A stretch of DNA of 20,371 bases from Hepatocystis sp. ex Piliocolobus tephrosceles (GCA_902459845.2 CABPSV020000049.1:18655-39025); one strand, 5' to 3'; counted from the first letter of the stretch, positions 1 through 11,527 are shown. Numbers and translations are program-made. Notes: generated by a model from the letters alone, not told the origin.

Positions 1-3000
1 ACAACCATACTTGATAATGAATTTATATTACCATTGTTATTGTTACTACTATCATTTTTTTGTAAAGTGCTTATATATTGGTCCGACATAGATTCTTTTT
101 TTTCTTCTTCCGTATTATTTCCTACAATATTAGTACTAATGTTAGTATTAGTATTAACACAATTAAAAGGCCTTTCCATAAAAAAAAAAAAACGTTCTTG
201 TTGCGACGAGAAATCGTTTATTTTATCAGATGTCGTGTTAAATGGTATACAATCTGTTATATTGTCATTATAACCACAATTATAATTGTTTCTATTACCA
301 TAAATATAATTGTTGTCATCTTCATAATCAAACATTTTATTATCATTTGTATAACCAATTGCTACACTGTTATTGCTAGTGCGTTTTTTTATGTCTTTTC
401 CTTTTGAATATTTATGTTCAGTTTCATTAAAGATTATACTATTGTGTTTATTATTATTACTATTATTTTTACTTATAATAATATTTGATTCTTTAATAAT
501 GCTTATATGATCTGGTAATTGTTTTGTATAGTTTAAATTATTATAGTTTTTATTGACTTTTGAATTTTGCAAGTTTTTTTTTTTTTTTTCATTAGTAACT
601 AAACGCGAACTTGTTTTTACAAAATCTATTTGATCATTTCGATCACTTTGTTTATTATTTTTTGTACAAATTAGTCGACACGAATTGTCATCGATCATCA
701 TTTTATATTCGTTTGTAGTGCCATCTTTGCAATTGCTTTTTGTATGTGCCGGTGTATTAATATTATAATTATAATTGTAACTGTAATTGTAATTGTAATT
801 TCTTTTTTTTTTTTTTAATTTATTATATTTTAAAAAATTTACATTATTTCTTTTTGTTATACTTTTTAACTTCAAAACATGTAACATTTTTTGGATTCTT
901 TCTTTTTCTTTTAATTCTTGCAAATCTTTATATTTTTTTTCAATTTTTTTAATATTATTTATGTTTTCAATAATTTTTATTTGTGTTTTATTAACATTTT
1001 TTACATTTTCATATTTAAATTCAACGTTGTTTGTTAATTCGGAAATGCAGTTGTTACTACTGTCGTTATATTTATTTTTAATCGTCCTATAACAATTTTC
1101 TTCTTTTTGATTGTTGTTACTATTTTTTATTTTTATACACCCTTCCGTTTTACTGTCTGTTTTGGTACCCATTTTAGTATCCACGTTTTTGTCAGTTTTT
1201 TTCGTTGCATCTTTTTCGCAATTATTTTTTTTTTCTAAATTATCACTAATAGTGTTATTATCACTACAACTATCACTATCGTAACATGTTCGATTGTTTC
1301 TTTTATCATTAACAAAATTAAAACCTTTTTTAATTATATTCGAACTTTCACCAAAATTTACGTCCATTTTTAAATCACAATTTGAGTTATTACCATTTTC
1401 ATGCTTAGTTTTATTGACAACTTGTTTTTTTTTTATTAGTTCACACTGTTTGAACATGATATCCAAATCGTTTAGTTTTTCTGCTATGTTTTTCTTTTTT
1501 TTTATAGCACTAACAGTTGTATCTAAATTTATGTAATTTTCATTCAATTTGGTACAATTTTCATTTTTTCCATGTTTTCCATTTTTTCCATGTTTTCCAT
1601 TTTTTCCATGTTTTCCATTTTTTCCATGTTTTCCATGTTTTTCATTTTTTCCATTTTTTTCATGTTTTTCATTTTTTTCATGTTTTCCATGTTTTCCATG
1701 TTTTCCATGTTTTCCATGTTTTCCATTTTTTCCATTTTTTTCATGTTTTCCATTTTTTCCATTTTTTTCATGTTTTCCATTTTTTTCATGTTTTCCATGT
1801 TGTCCATGTTGTCCATGTTTTCCATGTTTTCCATTTTTTCCATTTTTTTCATGTTTTCCATTTTTTTCATGTTTTCCATTTTTTTCATGTTTTCCATTTT
1901 TTTCATGTTTTTCATTTTTTCCATTGTCTTCATAGTATTTATACTTATTTTTGTTTGAACACTCATAATCTGATACAAAAGTAGTAATATGTTCATTATC
2001 ATTATTTTTTTGTTCATTTAAAAAATATGTACTTATGCTGTAATCATTATTAAATGTATCGAATGTATTTTTTTCTAATAATCTTCTAACATTTTTAACA
2101 AAATTTAAAGTATCTTTTGTTTTTAAAATATGATTAGTATGTTGTTTCCATTGTTGATGTTCATCATTGTTTAAGTATGGGTATATACTTAAGTTATGGG
2201 TCTCTGTATTGGTAGGTAAACATATTAAGTTCGTTTTTTTATGTGTAGAACAGTTTATTTCGCAATTATTTTTGCAATTCCGCTTGCAATTTTTTTTCTC
2301 CCACTCATTCCCAAACTCGCTTTTGTAGCTATTTGTGTCACTACTTAACTGTTTTATTTTTCCATTTTTATCTTTTTCTTGTAAATTGTAATTAAAAAAC
2401 GTATTTTTATAATGTTCTTCAGATTTTTCATCAAATAACTCATACTTGTTATTAACTAATCCGCTTTGTTTTTTAAGTAACACAACTTTGGTTCCACTTT
2501 TTTTTTTGTCATTAACCAAATCCATTGCAATTGTATTTGTATGTTGTGTATTGAACATAATATGTTTCATTTTTTTATACTCGTTATTCGAAACGCTTTT
2601 TTTTATTTTTTTCATGATTTTCTTTTTTATTTTATTACTAAAAACAGAAAAGTATAAATAATATTTTTCTTGTTTATACTGTCTTATATCAAAATTGTTT
2701 ACTATATTTTGTATACATAATTTATTTAAACTTTTGCATTTCATTATAATTGAAAAAATTAAAAGATCATATTCATTTTTATATTTAATTAATGTCTTCA
2801 ACTTTTTATTAACATATTCTGTTTGATACCTTTTATATTTTTTAAATGTTATTAAATATATTTTTAGTATCATTTTAAAAGTAGTAATTTTTTTATAATA
2901 TAAATTTAAATGTTTATTTATGTCTTTATATAAATTATGAAAAATGGTTGAAGGTTTGTTTTTTTTGTTATAATGAATTGTATTTGTTTCTTTGTGGTCT

Positions 3001-5290
3001 AAGTTACGATCTTTTCCACTGTTACAGTCGTGACTACGTTGTATATTTAATTTTAGTGCATCTTCTTTTTTAACATTTTCAATAATATTTACTTTTTTTA
3101 TCTCCACATAGTATTTCGTTATTTCTATGACACCAGTCGATATATATACAAATAACTTTTTAATCAAAACTAAATAGTTGTTTATTATGTCTTTATTAAA
3201 ATGTATAAAACATAATTTGGAAGATTGTTTTTTTATTTTCTGACAAATATTATCATATATAGTAGTAATTAGTAAAAATATATTCATTAATTTTTTTATT
3301 ACTACAAATATATTACTACAATCATTATTTTCTTCTTTTATACTATTATTTAATATACACTTCAAATTAAACATATCGGACAAGTTTTCTTCTAAATAAG
3401 TTATTAAATCTTTTACTTCAAAAATAATATTATTAATTTCGTTTAAAAATGTATCTATTTTATTCTTTATTCTTAAATAAGTAAATAAAATCATAAAATT
3501 TGATACGCTTAATGATTTTCTACAGGTCACATAAAAACTATTTTTTCCATTTATATTACTATTGCCATTTATATTACTATTGCCATTTATATTACTATTG
3601 CCATTTATATTACTATTGCCATTTATCGCACTATTACCACTTATAACAGTATTACCACTTATATCAGTATTCCGATTTATTATATTGTTTGTGTCATTAT
3701 TTATGGGATAGTCTCCATTGTTGCATATGGCACTAGTTTTTACAGTTGATCTAACAGTATTAAAATCTTTTTTTATTACATCTTCGAGGTGTATTATTTT
3801 AATTTCCCCTTCATTTATTTTTAAATTTTTAAATAACTTACAACTTTTTTTTACAACTTCAAAGTCTATTTGAAAAGTACAAATTGGTTTTGTCTTATTT
3901 TTATATAAATATAAATACATATTATTTTTATATTTTTTTACATGAATCATTTGTACTAACATTTTATCGTATAAATCATTTTTTTTCGTATGATCATTAA
4001 TTATGTTCTTTTTTTGTACACATAATATATTATTATTTTTATTAATACTTCTTGTCTTTATATTATAAATAGCTTTTTTATATTTACTCCTACTACCACT
4101 ACTACTCTTACTACTCCTACTACTACTCCTACTTCTACTACTACTACTACTTCTACTACTACTTCTACTACTACTCCTACTCCTACTACTACTCCTACTT
4201 CTACTACTACTCCTACTTCTACTACTACTACTACTTCTACTACTACTCCTACTCCTACTCCTACTTCTACTACTACTACTGCCGTTGCCATTACTATAAT
4301 TATTATTAACATTTATATTTATATTTTTGATTTTACTATTTTTACTTCCATTACTATTACTATTGTTACTGTTGTTGGCTATCGTGCACTTTAGTCTACC
4401 ATATGTACTATCAACATGAATCACTTTTTTGGGGAACCATTTTAACATTCTGTTTTTTTCATTCTTATTCAATACGAATAGTCTATTTTTTGTAAAACGA
4501 ATATAAGTAATATAACCATTTGCTGTTTTTTTTCTTTTCATTTTCATGCATTTACTTTTATGACCTAAATACAAAATAGTATTCACAAAACGGTGACAAA
4601 ACATATTAATATGGTTAATATTAAATAAAGAAGATGTATCTTTTTCATTTAGCGTGTCACTCGATAAACAATTTTTTTTTAATAAATTTTGTTTTTTATG
4701 GTTATATAAAAAATGATTACATATATTATTGGAAACTAAGTAATTTTCCTTATACTCATTTGAAGGGGGGAATAATATTATGTTGTTACGTTCAATAGTA
4801 TGATTATCACTATTAATAGTACAATCAGTAACTACATCTATAATTGACTCACTCTCCGTCACATTTTTCAAATTAATCATATTAACAATATTATTGCAAT
4901 TATTTGTTGAACATTTAATCGACTTATTGAAGTTGTCTGCTCCCAATATCGTAAAAGTGTCATCAAAACAAAGGTCCGAATTGGTATTTAAATATAAATT
5001 AGTATTATTACTATCATTGGATTTTTCATACACATTTATACTTTTTAACTCTTCTTTAATGTTTATACTTTTTAGTTCTTCTTTAATGTTTATACTTTTT
5101 AACTCTTCTTTAATGTTTATACTTTTTAGTTCTTCTTTAATGTTTATACTTTTTAACTCTTCTTTAATGTTTATACTTTTTAGTTCTTCTTTAATGTTTA
5201 TACTTTTTAACTCTTCTTTAATGTTTATACTTTTTAACTCTTCTTTAATGTTTATATTTTTTAACTCTTCTTTAATGTTTATACTTTTTA
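1..5290 (-). CDS. Giant repeat-rich conserved-type Plasmodium protein, unknown function (partial at both ends)
   Basis: I do not recognise this protein. Reading the minus strand in the frame whose plus-strand triplets start at multiples of 3, I found no stop in the lines I walked, giving about 1,763 codons. The C-terminus is left of the window; the start codon is in or beyond the N gap. Order from the N-terminal side: 9-residue KSINIKEEL repeats (5034-5290); an acidic Ser/Asn-rich stretch; a beta-strand-like segment (about 4385-4640, containing GYITYIRFTKNRLFVLN and KWFPKKVIHVDSTYG); an Arg-Ser-rich insert (4086-4283); a second beta-like segment (3770-3960); hexapeptide repeats (3549-3675); a Lys/Ile/Leu-rich, probably helical region (2600-3540); a (G/E)(K/Q)(H/N) tripeptide array (1560-1925); and an Asn-rich part with a short probable coiled coil near 870-1010. 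The two beta segments could be a PH-like fold split by the RS insert, but that is a guess. No signal peptide can be judged. It is divergent to the CCCH gene. Confidence 0.88.
1560..1925 (-). repeat. 9-bp tandem array coding a (G/E)-(K/Q)-(H/N) tripeptide
   Basis: About 40 consecutive 9-bp units of the type TTTTCCATG (plus strand) lie inside the giant ORF. In the coding frame each unit gives Gly or Glu, then Lys (Gln twice), then His or Asn. No unit breaks the triplet phase. The array is free of stops in several frames on both strands, which creates spurious ORFs in this stretch. Confidence 0.9.
3549..3675 (-). repeat. 18-bp tandem array coding SNINGN hexapeptides
   Basis: Four near-identical 18-bp units read SNINGN on the minus strand and are followed by degenerate units SAINGN, TVISGN and TDISGN. 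All keep the giant ORF frame. The array separates the second beta-like segment from the long helical region. Confidence 0.85.
4086..4283 (-). repeat. Arg/Ser-rich (RS-like) low-complexity insert
   Basis: In the giant ORF frame the plus-strand pattern of ACT with CCT or TCT triplets reads AGT with AGG or AGA, giving runs of Ser-Arg and Ser-Ser-Ser-Arg over about 65 residues. It is bordered by Asn/Gly/Ser-rich sequence. The stretch resembles the RS dipeptide regions of splicing-related proteins, but no RNA-recognition motif is visible in this protein, so function is not implied. Confidence 0.8.
5034..5290 (-). repeat. 27-bp tandem array coding KSINIKEEL, running into the gap
   Basis: At least nine 27-bp units are visible before the N gap. 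They encode a nine-residue, probably helical unit KSINIKEEL. Two synonymous versions (GAG-TTA or GAA-CTA for Glu-Leu) alternate for the first six units. The array is cut by the gap, so copy number and the protein N-terminus are unknown. Confidence 0.9.
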
Positions 5291-5390
5291 NNNNNNNNNN
5301 NNNNNNNNNNNNNNNNNNNNNNNNNNNNNNNNNNNNNNNNNNNNNNNNNNNNNNNNNNNNNNNNNNNNNNNNNNNNNNNNNNNNNNNNNN
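5291..5390. other. Assembly gap (100 N)
   Basis: Exactly 100 N, the usual placeholder for a gap of unknown size. It lies between the KSINIKEEL coding array and an A22/(TA)n tract, both hard to assemble. The start codon of the giant minus-strand gene is probably inside it. Confidence 0.98.
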
Positions 5391-5394
5391 AAAA

Positions 5395-5481
<87 letters not shown>

Positions 5482-5640
5482 TGTATATATATACAATCGC
5501 AAGAAATTTAAATAATTTCATTTTAAAACACATTTAATCATACAATTTGAAAGATATATAAAGCATATAAATTTTAATATATATATAAAAATGATGATAT
5601 CAGTATATTGAAATATAAATATATATATATATTATATATT

Positions 5641-5676
<36 letters not shown>

Positions 5677-5804
5677 AAACATATACTGAACTAACTACTG
5701 CATTTGGATTGATATATACATATATGTAATATTATATACATATATATATGTAGTTTTAAAAATCTTCAATGATTGTAAAAAAAAAAAAAAAAAAATATTT
5801 ATGT

Positions 5805-5986
5805 AGCAATCAGATAAAAAAAAAAAAAAAAAAATATAGCAATTAAAAAAAAAAAAAAAAAAACAGCAATTTAATAAAAAAAAAAAATAGCAATTTAATA
5901 AAACAAAAAAAAATAACCAATCAAATAAAAAAAAAAAATATAGCAATCAAATAAAAAAAAATAGCAATCAAATAAAAAAAAACAAT
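5805..5986. repeat. Degenerate AGCAAT + A-tract array
   Basis: The hexamer AGCAAT, or a one-base variant, occurs eight times, starting at 5805, 5838, 5865, 5889, 5916, 5942, 5963 and 5981. Copies are separated by short T/C-A-A-T linkers and runs of A. Spacing shrinks from 33 to 18 bp, mostly because the A runs shorten. Noncoding. Confidence 0.8.
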
Positions 5987-6333
5987 TTTACTTTTTTTTT
6001 ATCACAATTTTTTATACAGTTAAGTAATTTTTATGTATTTTTGAGCGGAGTTTAATATTCAAGTATAATATTAAATATTATATATATTATTTTTTTTTTA
6101 TTATACTTTTTTATAATTTTATATTATAATACATTTTTTATGGTTAAATTTGTTATATATATGTTTTTATTTTGTGGCTTTTTTAATATGTATAAAATAT
6201 GTTGTTTTATGTATAATTTATATAGTTTTTTTAAAGTTCATACATATATATATATATATTTATATATGTTAATATATGTAATGACAGGTAGTAATATATA
6301 TAATTATATATAAATATATACACAACTATTTAT

Positions 6334-6380
<47 letters not shown>

Positions 6381-6540
6381 ATATTGTTTGTATACAATAT
6401 TTTTTTAAGCTATATATATTTTTTTTTTTTTACAGTAGTATATATTATTACATATCTTATTTGTATAGATATAGATAATATTACATTTTGTATTAAACTT
6501 TTTTTTTAATTTTGTTTATATATATACATATGTGTGGAGT

Positions 6541-6579
6541 GGAATGCAATATGGAATGCAATGGAATGGAATGGAATGT
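6541..6579. repeat. Short GGAAT pentamer repeat
   Basis: Degenerate then perfect repeats of GGAAT (GGAATGCAAT ... GGAATGGAATGGAATG). It is noncoding and distinct from the TA-type microsatellites around it. Confidence 0.75.
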
Positions 6580-7494
6580 TTAATAATTTTTAATAGTTAA
6601 TTTTTTGTGTGATATAATAATAATATTTTTTCAAAAAGAAATTATATTATTTAAGCAACTACATATATTCATTCAGTTGAATAAGGTATAAGTACGTATA
6701 TGTACATATGCACATATTTATGTACCTATGTTTAATTCTCAGGTCCACATATTATAAGATTCTTATGCATTTTTAGTAAATATAATTTTTTTATATTTTA
6801 TTGTTTTTTTAATTGGAAATTTATGCTAATATTAATATAGTATACATCCGCTCGACATGTTACTATACATACATATATACATATATACATATATACATAC
6901 ATATATACATATTAGATATATTTTATTCATTTACTTATGCATTTATTGTTTCAATTTTTGTATGCCCCTTTTGTTTAATACGAAATAGTCCTACTTAATA
7001 TTTTATTTTGTGTAAATATATGTATGTACTCCCCTTATATGTCTTTTTTTTTAAAGAACCTTTTAATTTACAGTGTTCGATTTTTATATTGTTTTTATTT
7101 TAATTTTTTTTTTTATGACATTTTTCTTTTTGTTACTGTTTTAATTTTTTTTTTTTTTTTATGACATTTTTTTTTTATTAGTGTTACTATTAAGTTTTAT
7201 AGTGTTATATATAAAAACAAATGCATTATATATACATATATATGTATGTATACATGTAGTTTATATTCATTTTTATCCCATTTTTTTTTTTTCTTAATTA
7301 TACAAATAATTGTAACAAAATCAATTGTTTGTTATATTATCTATTTTTTGTTATTGTAATGTTACGAATGTACATGTTTTAATTTACATGTATACGTAAG
7401 TCGACATACGTTTTATTTAAAAGAGATAAGCGTCAAAATATAAAATGAGAAAATTCATATAAAATCAATCAAGTCATATAAACGAAACAAACAT

Positions 7495-7560
7495 TTACTT
7501 GAGCTTGAACGTGACCTTTACTCAAACCAGACGCTGACCCTGATAGCTACCTTTTTTTTT
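7495..7560 (+). other. GC-rich island ending in T9, candidate small noncoding RNA or regulatory element
   Basis: Positions 7495-7551 are about 45-47% GC (27 of 57 bases by hand count) in surroundings below 20%. The island is followed directly by nine T, which on the plus strand resembles an RNA polymerase III stop. No tRNA cloverleaf, clear B box or convincing snoRNA C/D pair was found by eye, so the class is unknown. Confidence 0.3.
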
Positions 7561-7599
7561 GTATTAGTTAGTCTCATATACTTATATCTCTATATATGC

Positions 7600-7637
<38 letters not shown>

Positions 7638-8198
7638 GAATAAACAATATTACTAAAGCAGTGTATATATGTAGGAGAGCACACAGGAGACGCATTTTCA
7701 TTTGAACTGTCAGTATATTTGTATTTATTTAATCGCACTTGTCACTTTTGTTTCGCCTTTTATACATATATATATATATATATAATACAATTTTATTGAA
7801 TACATTTTTTTTATTAAATATTTTTGTGATTTTATGAATATACATTTTATATTCGGAGGAATAAATTAGCGAACAACAATTCAACCGTACATATATGTTT
7901 TGTACATGTACTTATCTGTTCGTATAAAAGTACGTATATGCACATATTTCTTCTTTCGAATATAATTTAAGCTAACATTAACACCGTTGTATATATATAT
8001 ATATATACGTATATGTATGTTATGTACATGTATATGCTATTTATTTTTTTTTTTTTTTTTTTTTTAATTATTATATATACATGAACATTTTGAAAATTGA
8101 TGGTATATATTTTATATGTATATATATTTTTTTTTAAATCGTTTTTATTGTTCTTTATATATATATAAATATATAATTTAAGAAAAAAGTAAAAATAA

Positions 8199-8231
<33 letters not shown>

Positions 8232-8448
8232 CGCACATACATATAATACTCATATTGGTTTGTATATATACTTTTGCGCACACAAGAAAAATAAAGAAAA
8301 AAGTTATATATAATACACCAACTTCAGTATAAAAAAAAAAAAAACTACGTTTTGAAATAAATATATCAATATATAGCGAGATACATGTATTGCAAAACAT
8401 ATACGGTGAATGAGGATATAAAAGGAAAAAAAATATAAGGCGAAATAA

Positions 8449-8575
8449 ATTACGAGAAAAAAAAAAAAATTACGAGAAAAAAAAAAAAATTACGAGAAAA
8501 GAAAAAAAAATTACGAGAAAAGAAAAAAAAATTACGAGAAAAGAAAAAAAAATTACGAGAAAAAAAATTAGGAGG
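8449..8575 (+). repeat. 20-21 bp TTACGAG/A-tract repeat in the CCCH gene 5' flank
   Basis: TTACGAG followed by 13 or 14 mostly-A bases repeats six times, with TACGAG at 8451, 8471, 8491, 8512, 8533 and 8554 (periods 20, 20, 21, 21, 21). It ends about 80 bp before the start codon, so it is probably in the 5' UTR. Confidence 0.85.
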
Positions 8576-8653
8576 TAAAAAAACATACAAAGCGAACAAG
8601 CATATAAATCGAAGAAGCCCTATACATTTAATAAAAAAAAAAAAAAAGTAAAG

Positions 8654-11527
8654 ATGATTAACAACAAAAAGAAGGTTACAAAATATATGGATAAGAATAT
8701 GTATAATGTTAATAGTGACATAAATGAGAAAATTAATTTCAACTTACCTGACGCCATAAGCCCAGATGACAATTCAAGTAATATAGTGAATACTAGTGAA
8801 CGAAGGATTTTGTTTTATAAAACAAAAATATGTCCATGGTACATAAAAAGAAAATGTGAAAGAAGAAAGACTTGTTTATATGCACATGCACAGAATGAAT
8901 TAAGAGAGTTACCAAACTTATGTAAGACAAGTTTATGTCCTAAACTAAAAATTAACGAATCTTGTACCGATATTAAATGTAAATATGCGCATACAAGTAT
9001 AGAACTAAGAGCAACAGAAAATTTATATAAAACTGCATTATGTGAGAATTTTTTAAAAGGTAAATGTTATTCTGGTCAGTTCTGTCGATATGCACATGGT
9101 CACGAAGAGTTAAGACATAATCCAATAGAGATAACAGATAAAAATATAATTATAGGTACTAGTAAATTGAAGGGTGATAATTCTGATTATATAAAAAAAA
9201 AAATTAGAATTAATGGTAATTCTAGCATTATTGGTAGTAGTATTAGTCATATGGGTAGTAGTAGTGGTATAAGTCATATGAATAGTAGCACTATCAGCCA
9301 TATGGGTAGTAGTACTATCAGCCATATGGGTAGTAGTACTATCAGCCATATGAGTAGTAGTACTATCAGCCAGATGAGTAGTAGTGGTATTAATCGCATG
9401 AGTAGTAATATAAGTCACATGAGTAATAGTATGAGTAACTTAGGCAGTATGAGTAACTTAGGCAGTATGAACAGCTTGGGAAGTATGAACAGTTTTGGTA
9501 GTATGAACAGTTTGGGTAGTATGTGTAGTACAATAAATACATTAGAAAAAAAAATAACAAATGAATCTATTAATGTTGTAACAAAGAAAAAAGAAACATA
9601 TTTTTATAATTCTAATAATAAATGTAATAACAATAATAATAATAATAATAGTGGTAGTACTAGTAGTGGCAATAACAATATTACATCTAACATTAGTAAC
9701 AGTTGTAATTATAAATGTAAAAAAAATAATATGCTTATAGATAATGAAAATTTATTTTATATAAATAATTTATTAGATGGTCAAATGTTAAGTGATAGTA
9801 ATGTAATTATAGATAAAAATAATTATGAGTTAAATAAGAGGTCTTTAGAAAATGAAAATATGATGATAAAAAATGTACATACATGCAATGATAGTACTAA
9901 GAGTGGTAGTGGTAGTGGCAGTGGTAGTGGTAGTGGTAGTGGTAGTGGCAGTGGCAATGTAAGTGGCAGTATCAGTAGTAATAGTAATAGTAGTAGTAGT
10001 AGTAATAGTAATAGTAATAATAGTAGTAGTAGTAGTAGTAGTAGCAATAATAAAAAAAATATAAATATAAATAATAATAAACAGAATGAACAAAAGAATA
10101 ATATAAATAATAAAAACAATTGTGATAGTACACAAACTGTTGTTACAGGAAATAATAGTAATAAAACAAATATTGGTGATAATACAAATACGCAAAATAA
10201 TAAAAAAATTCGTCACATTAATAATATAAGTGGCTGTACTGATACTACAACAACAAAAGTAATACCATCATCAACTAGTAACAAAAATTACATAAAAATG
10301 AATGATCGTTCAAATATTATAAAAGAAGATATTATCAATGATAATTTAAATGTATTAGGTTTTTTAGATGAACATAATAGCACTATTTCTTTATTAAATA
10401 ACAACAGTAATAATAACACGAATAATGAAGGTATTACTAATAACAGTATTGACAATAACAGTATTGACAATAACAGTAGTGACAATAACAGTAGTGACAA
10501 TAACAGTAGTAATAATAACAATAGCAATAATAGCAGTAGCAATAATAACAGTAGCAATAATAACAGTAGCAATAATAACAGTAGCAACAATAGTAGTGGA
10601 AACAATGGCAGTAGCAACAATGGTAGTAGCAATAACAACAATAACAATAACCATAAGAAAAATAGTAATACTAAGATGTACGTAAATGTAGTTACGACAA
10701 ATATACAGACAACACATGGAACTGTTTACAATAAAACGAACTTAAAGAATGTAAATAAAAATGATAATAACAATAACAGCAGTACATATGTTAATATTAC
10801 CACAGAAACGAATTTAACTACAAATGTGAGTAAAAATATGAATAAAAATATGAATAAAAATGCGAATAAAAATATGAACAAAAATACGAATAAAAATGCG
10901 AATAAAAATATGAACAAAAATACGAATAAAAATACGAACAAAAATATGAACAAAAATATGAACAAAAATACAAATGGCAATGGTAATGGTAGTGATAATA
11001 AAAATACGGGTACAAATACGAGCACAAATACGGGAACAAATACGGGAACAAATACGGGAACAAATACGGGAACAAATATGGGAACAAATACGGGAACAAA
11101 TACGGGAACAAATACGGGAACAAATACGGGAACAAATACGAGCACAGATGCGAGCATAAATATGAGCATAAACACAAGCACAAACAAAAATGTGAACACA
11201 AACAAAAATGTGAACACAAACAAAAATGTGAACACAAACAAAAATGTGAACACAAACAAAAATATGAACACAAACAAAAATATGAACACAAACAAAAATA
11301 TGAATAAAAACATGAATAATAACATTGGAAATAGCCATACAATGAATAATAATATAGATTGTAACAATGTGGAAGGAAAGAGTAATAAAACTTTTTGTTT
11401 AAATAATTATGTTACATCGCTTTGTGAATCTATACTTGACTTAAATATTAGTAACAACAACAACAACAACAACAACAACAATAACAACAACGACAACAAC
11501 AACAACGACAGCAACAACACCAACACC

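Larger units (their letters stand above)
5391..8448. promoter_or_regulatory. Divergent intergenic region, probable promoters for both flanking genes
   Basis: About 3 kb lies between the start side of the giant minus-strand gene and the CCCH gene. It holds A22 followed by (TA)n at 5391-5467, further (TA)n runs near 5650, 6340 and 7602, A/T homopolymers, an AGCAAT/A-tract array (5805-5986), a short GGAAT repeat (6541-6579) and a GC-rich island (7495-7551). I found no ORF with convincing codon use: those present are translations of (TA)n, (ATAC)n or homopolymers. A promoter role is inferred from the divergent layout; no specific transcription-factor site can be assigned. Confidence 0.6.

Noticed and set aside
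1517..2017. Several overlapping ORFs on both strands (Phe/His/Val-rich, Phe/Ser/Cys-rich, Met/Glu/Lys-rich)
   Set aside because: They are other-frame readings of the 9-bp array; the giant minus-strand frame is continuous through and beyond it.
4058..4312. Val-rich minus-strand ORF
   Set aside because: It is the wrong frame of the RS-coding microsatellite inside the giant ORF.
4894..5511. Plus-strand ORF of 205 residues crossing the gap
   Set aside because: It is antisense to the KSINIKEEL array, is bridged by N, and ends in (TA)n translation.
6813..6998. 61-residue Tyr/Ile-rich plus-strand ORF
   Set aside because: Most of it is an (ATAC/ATAT)n translation; no domain and no splice context.
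7400..7560. tRNA or snoRNA call for the GC-rich island
   Set aside because: No cloverleaf, no GGTTCRA-type B box and no clear C/D box pair; kept only as an unclassified candidate.
7967..8400. Minus-strand ORFs in the CCCH 5' flank
   Set aside because: They consist of (TA)n, A-run and T-run translation (YIYIYI, KKKK, FFFF).
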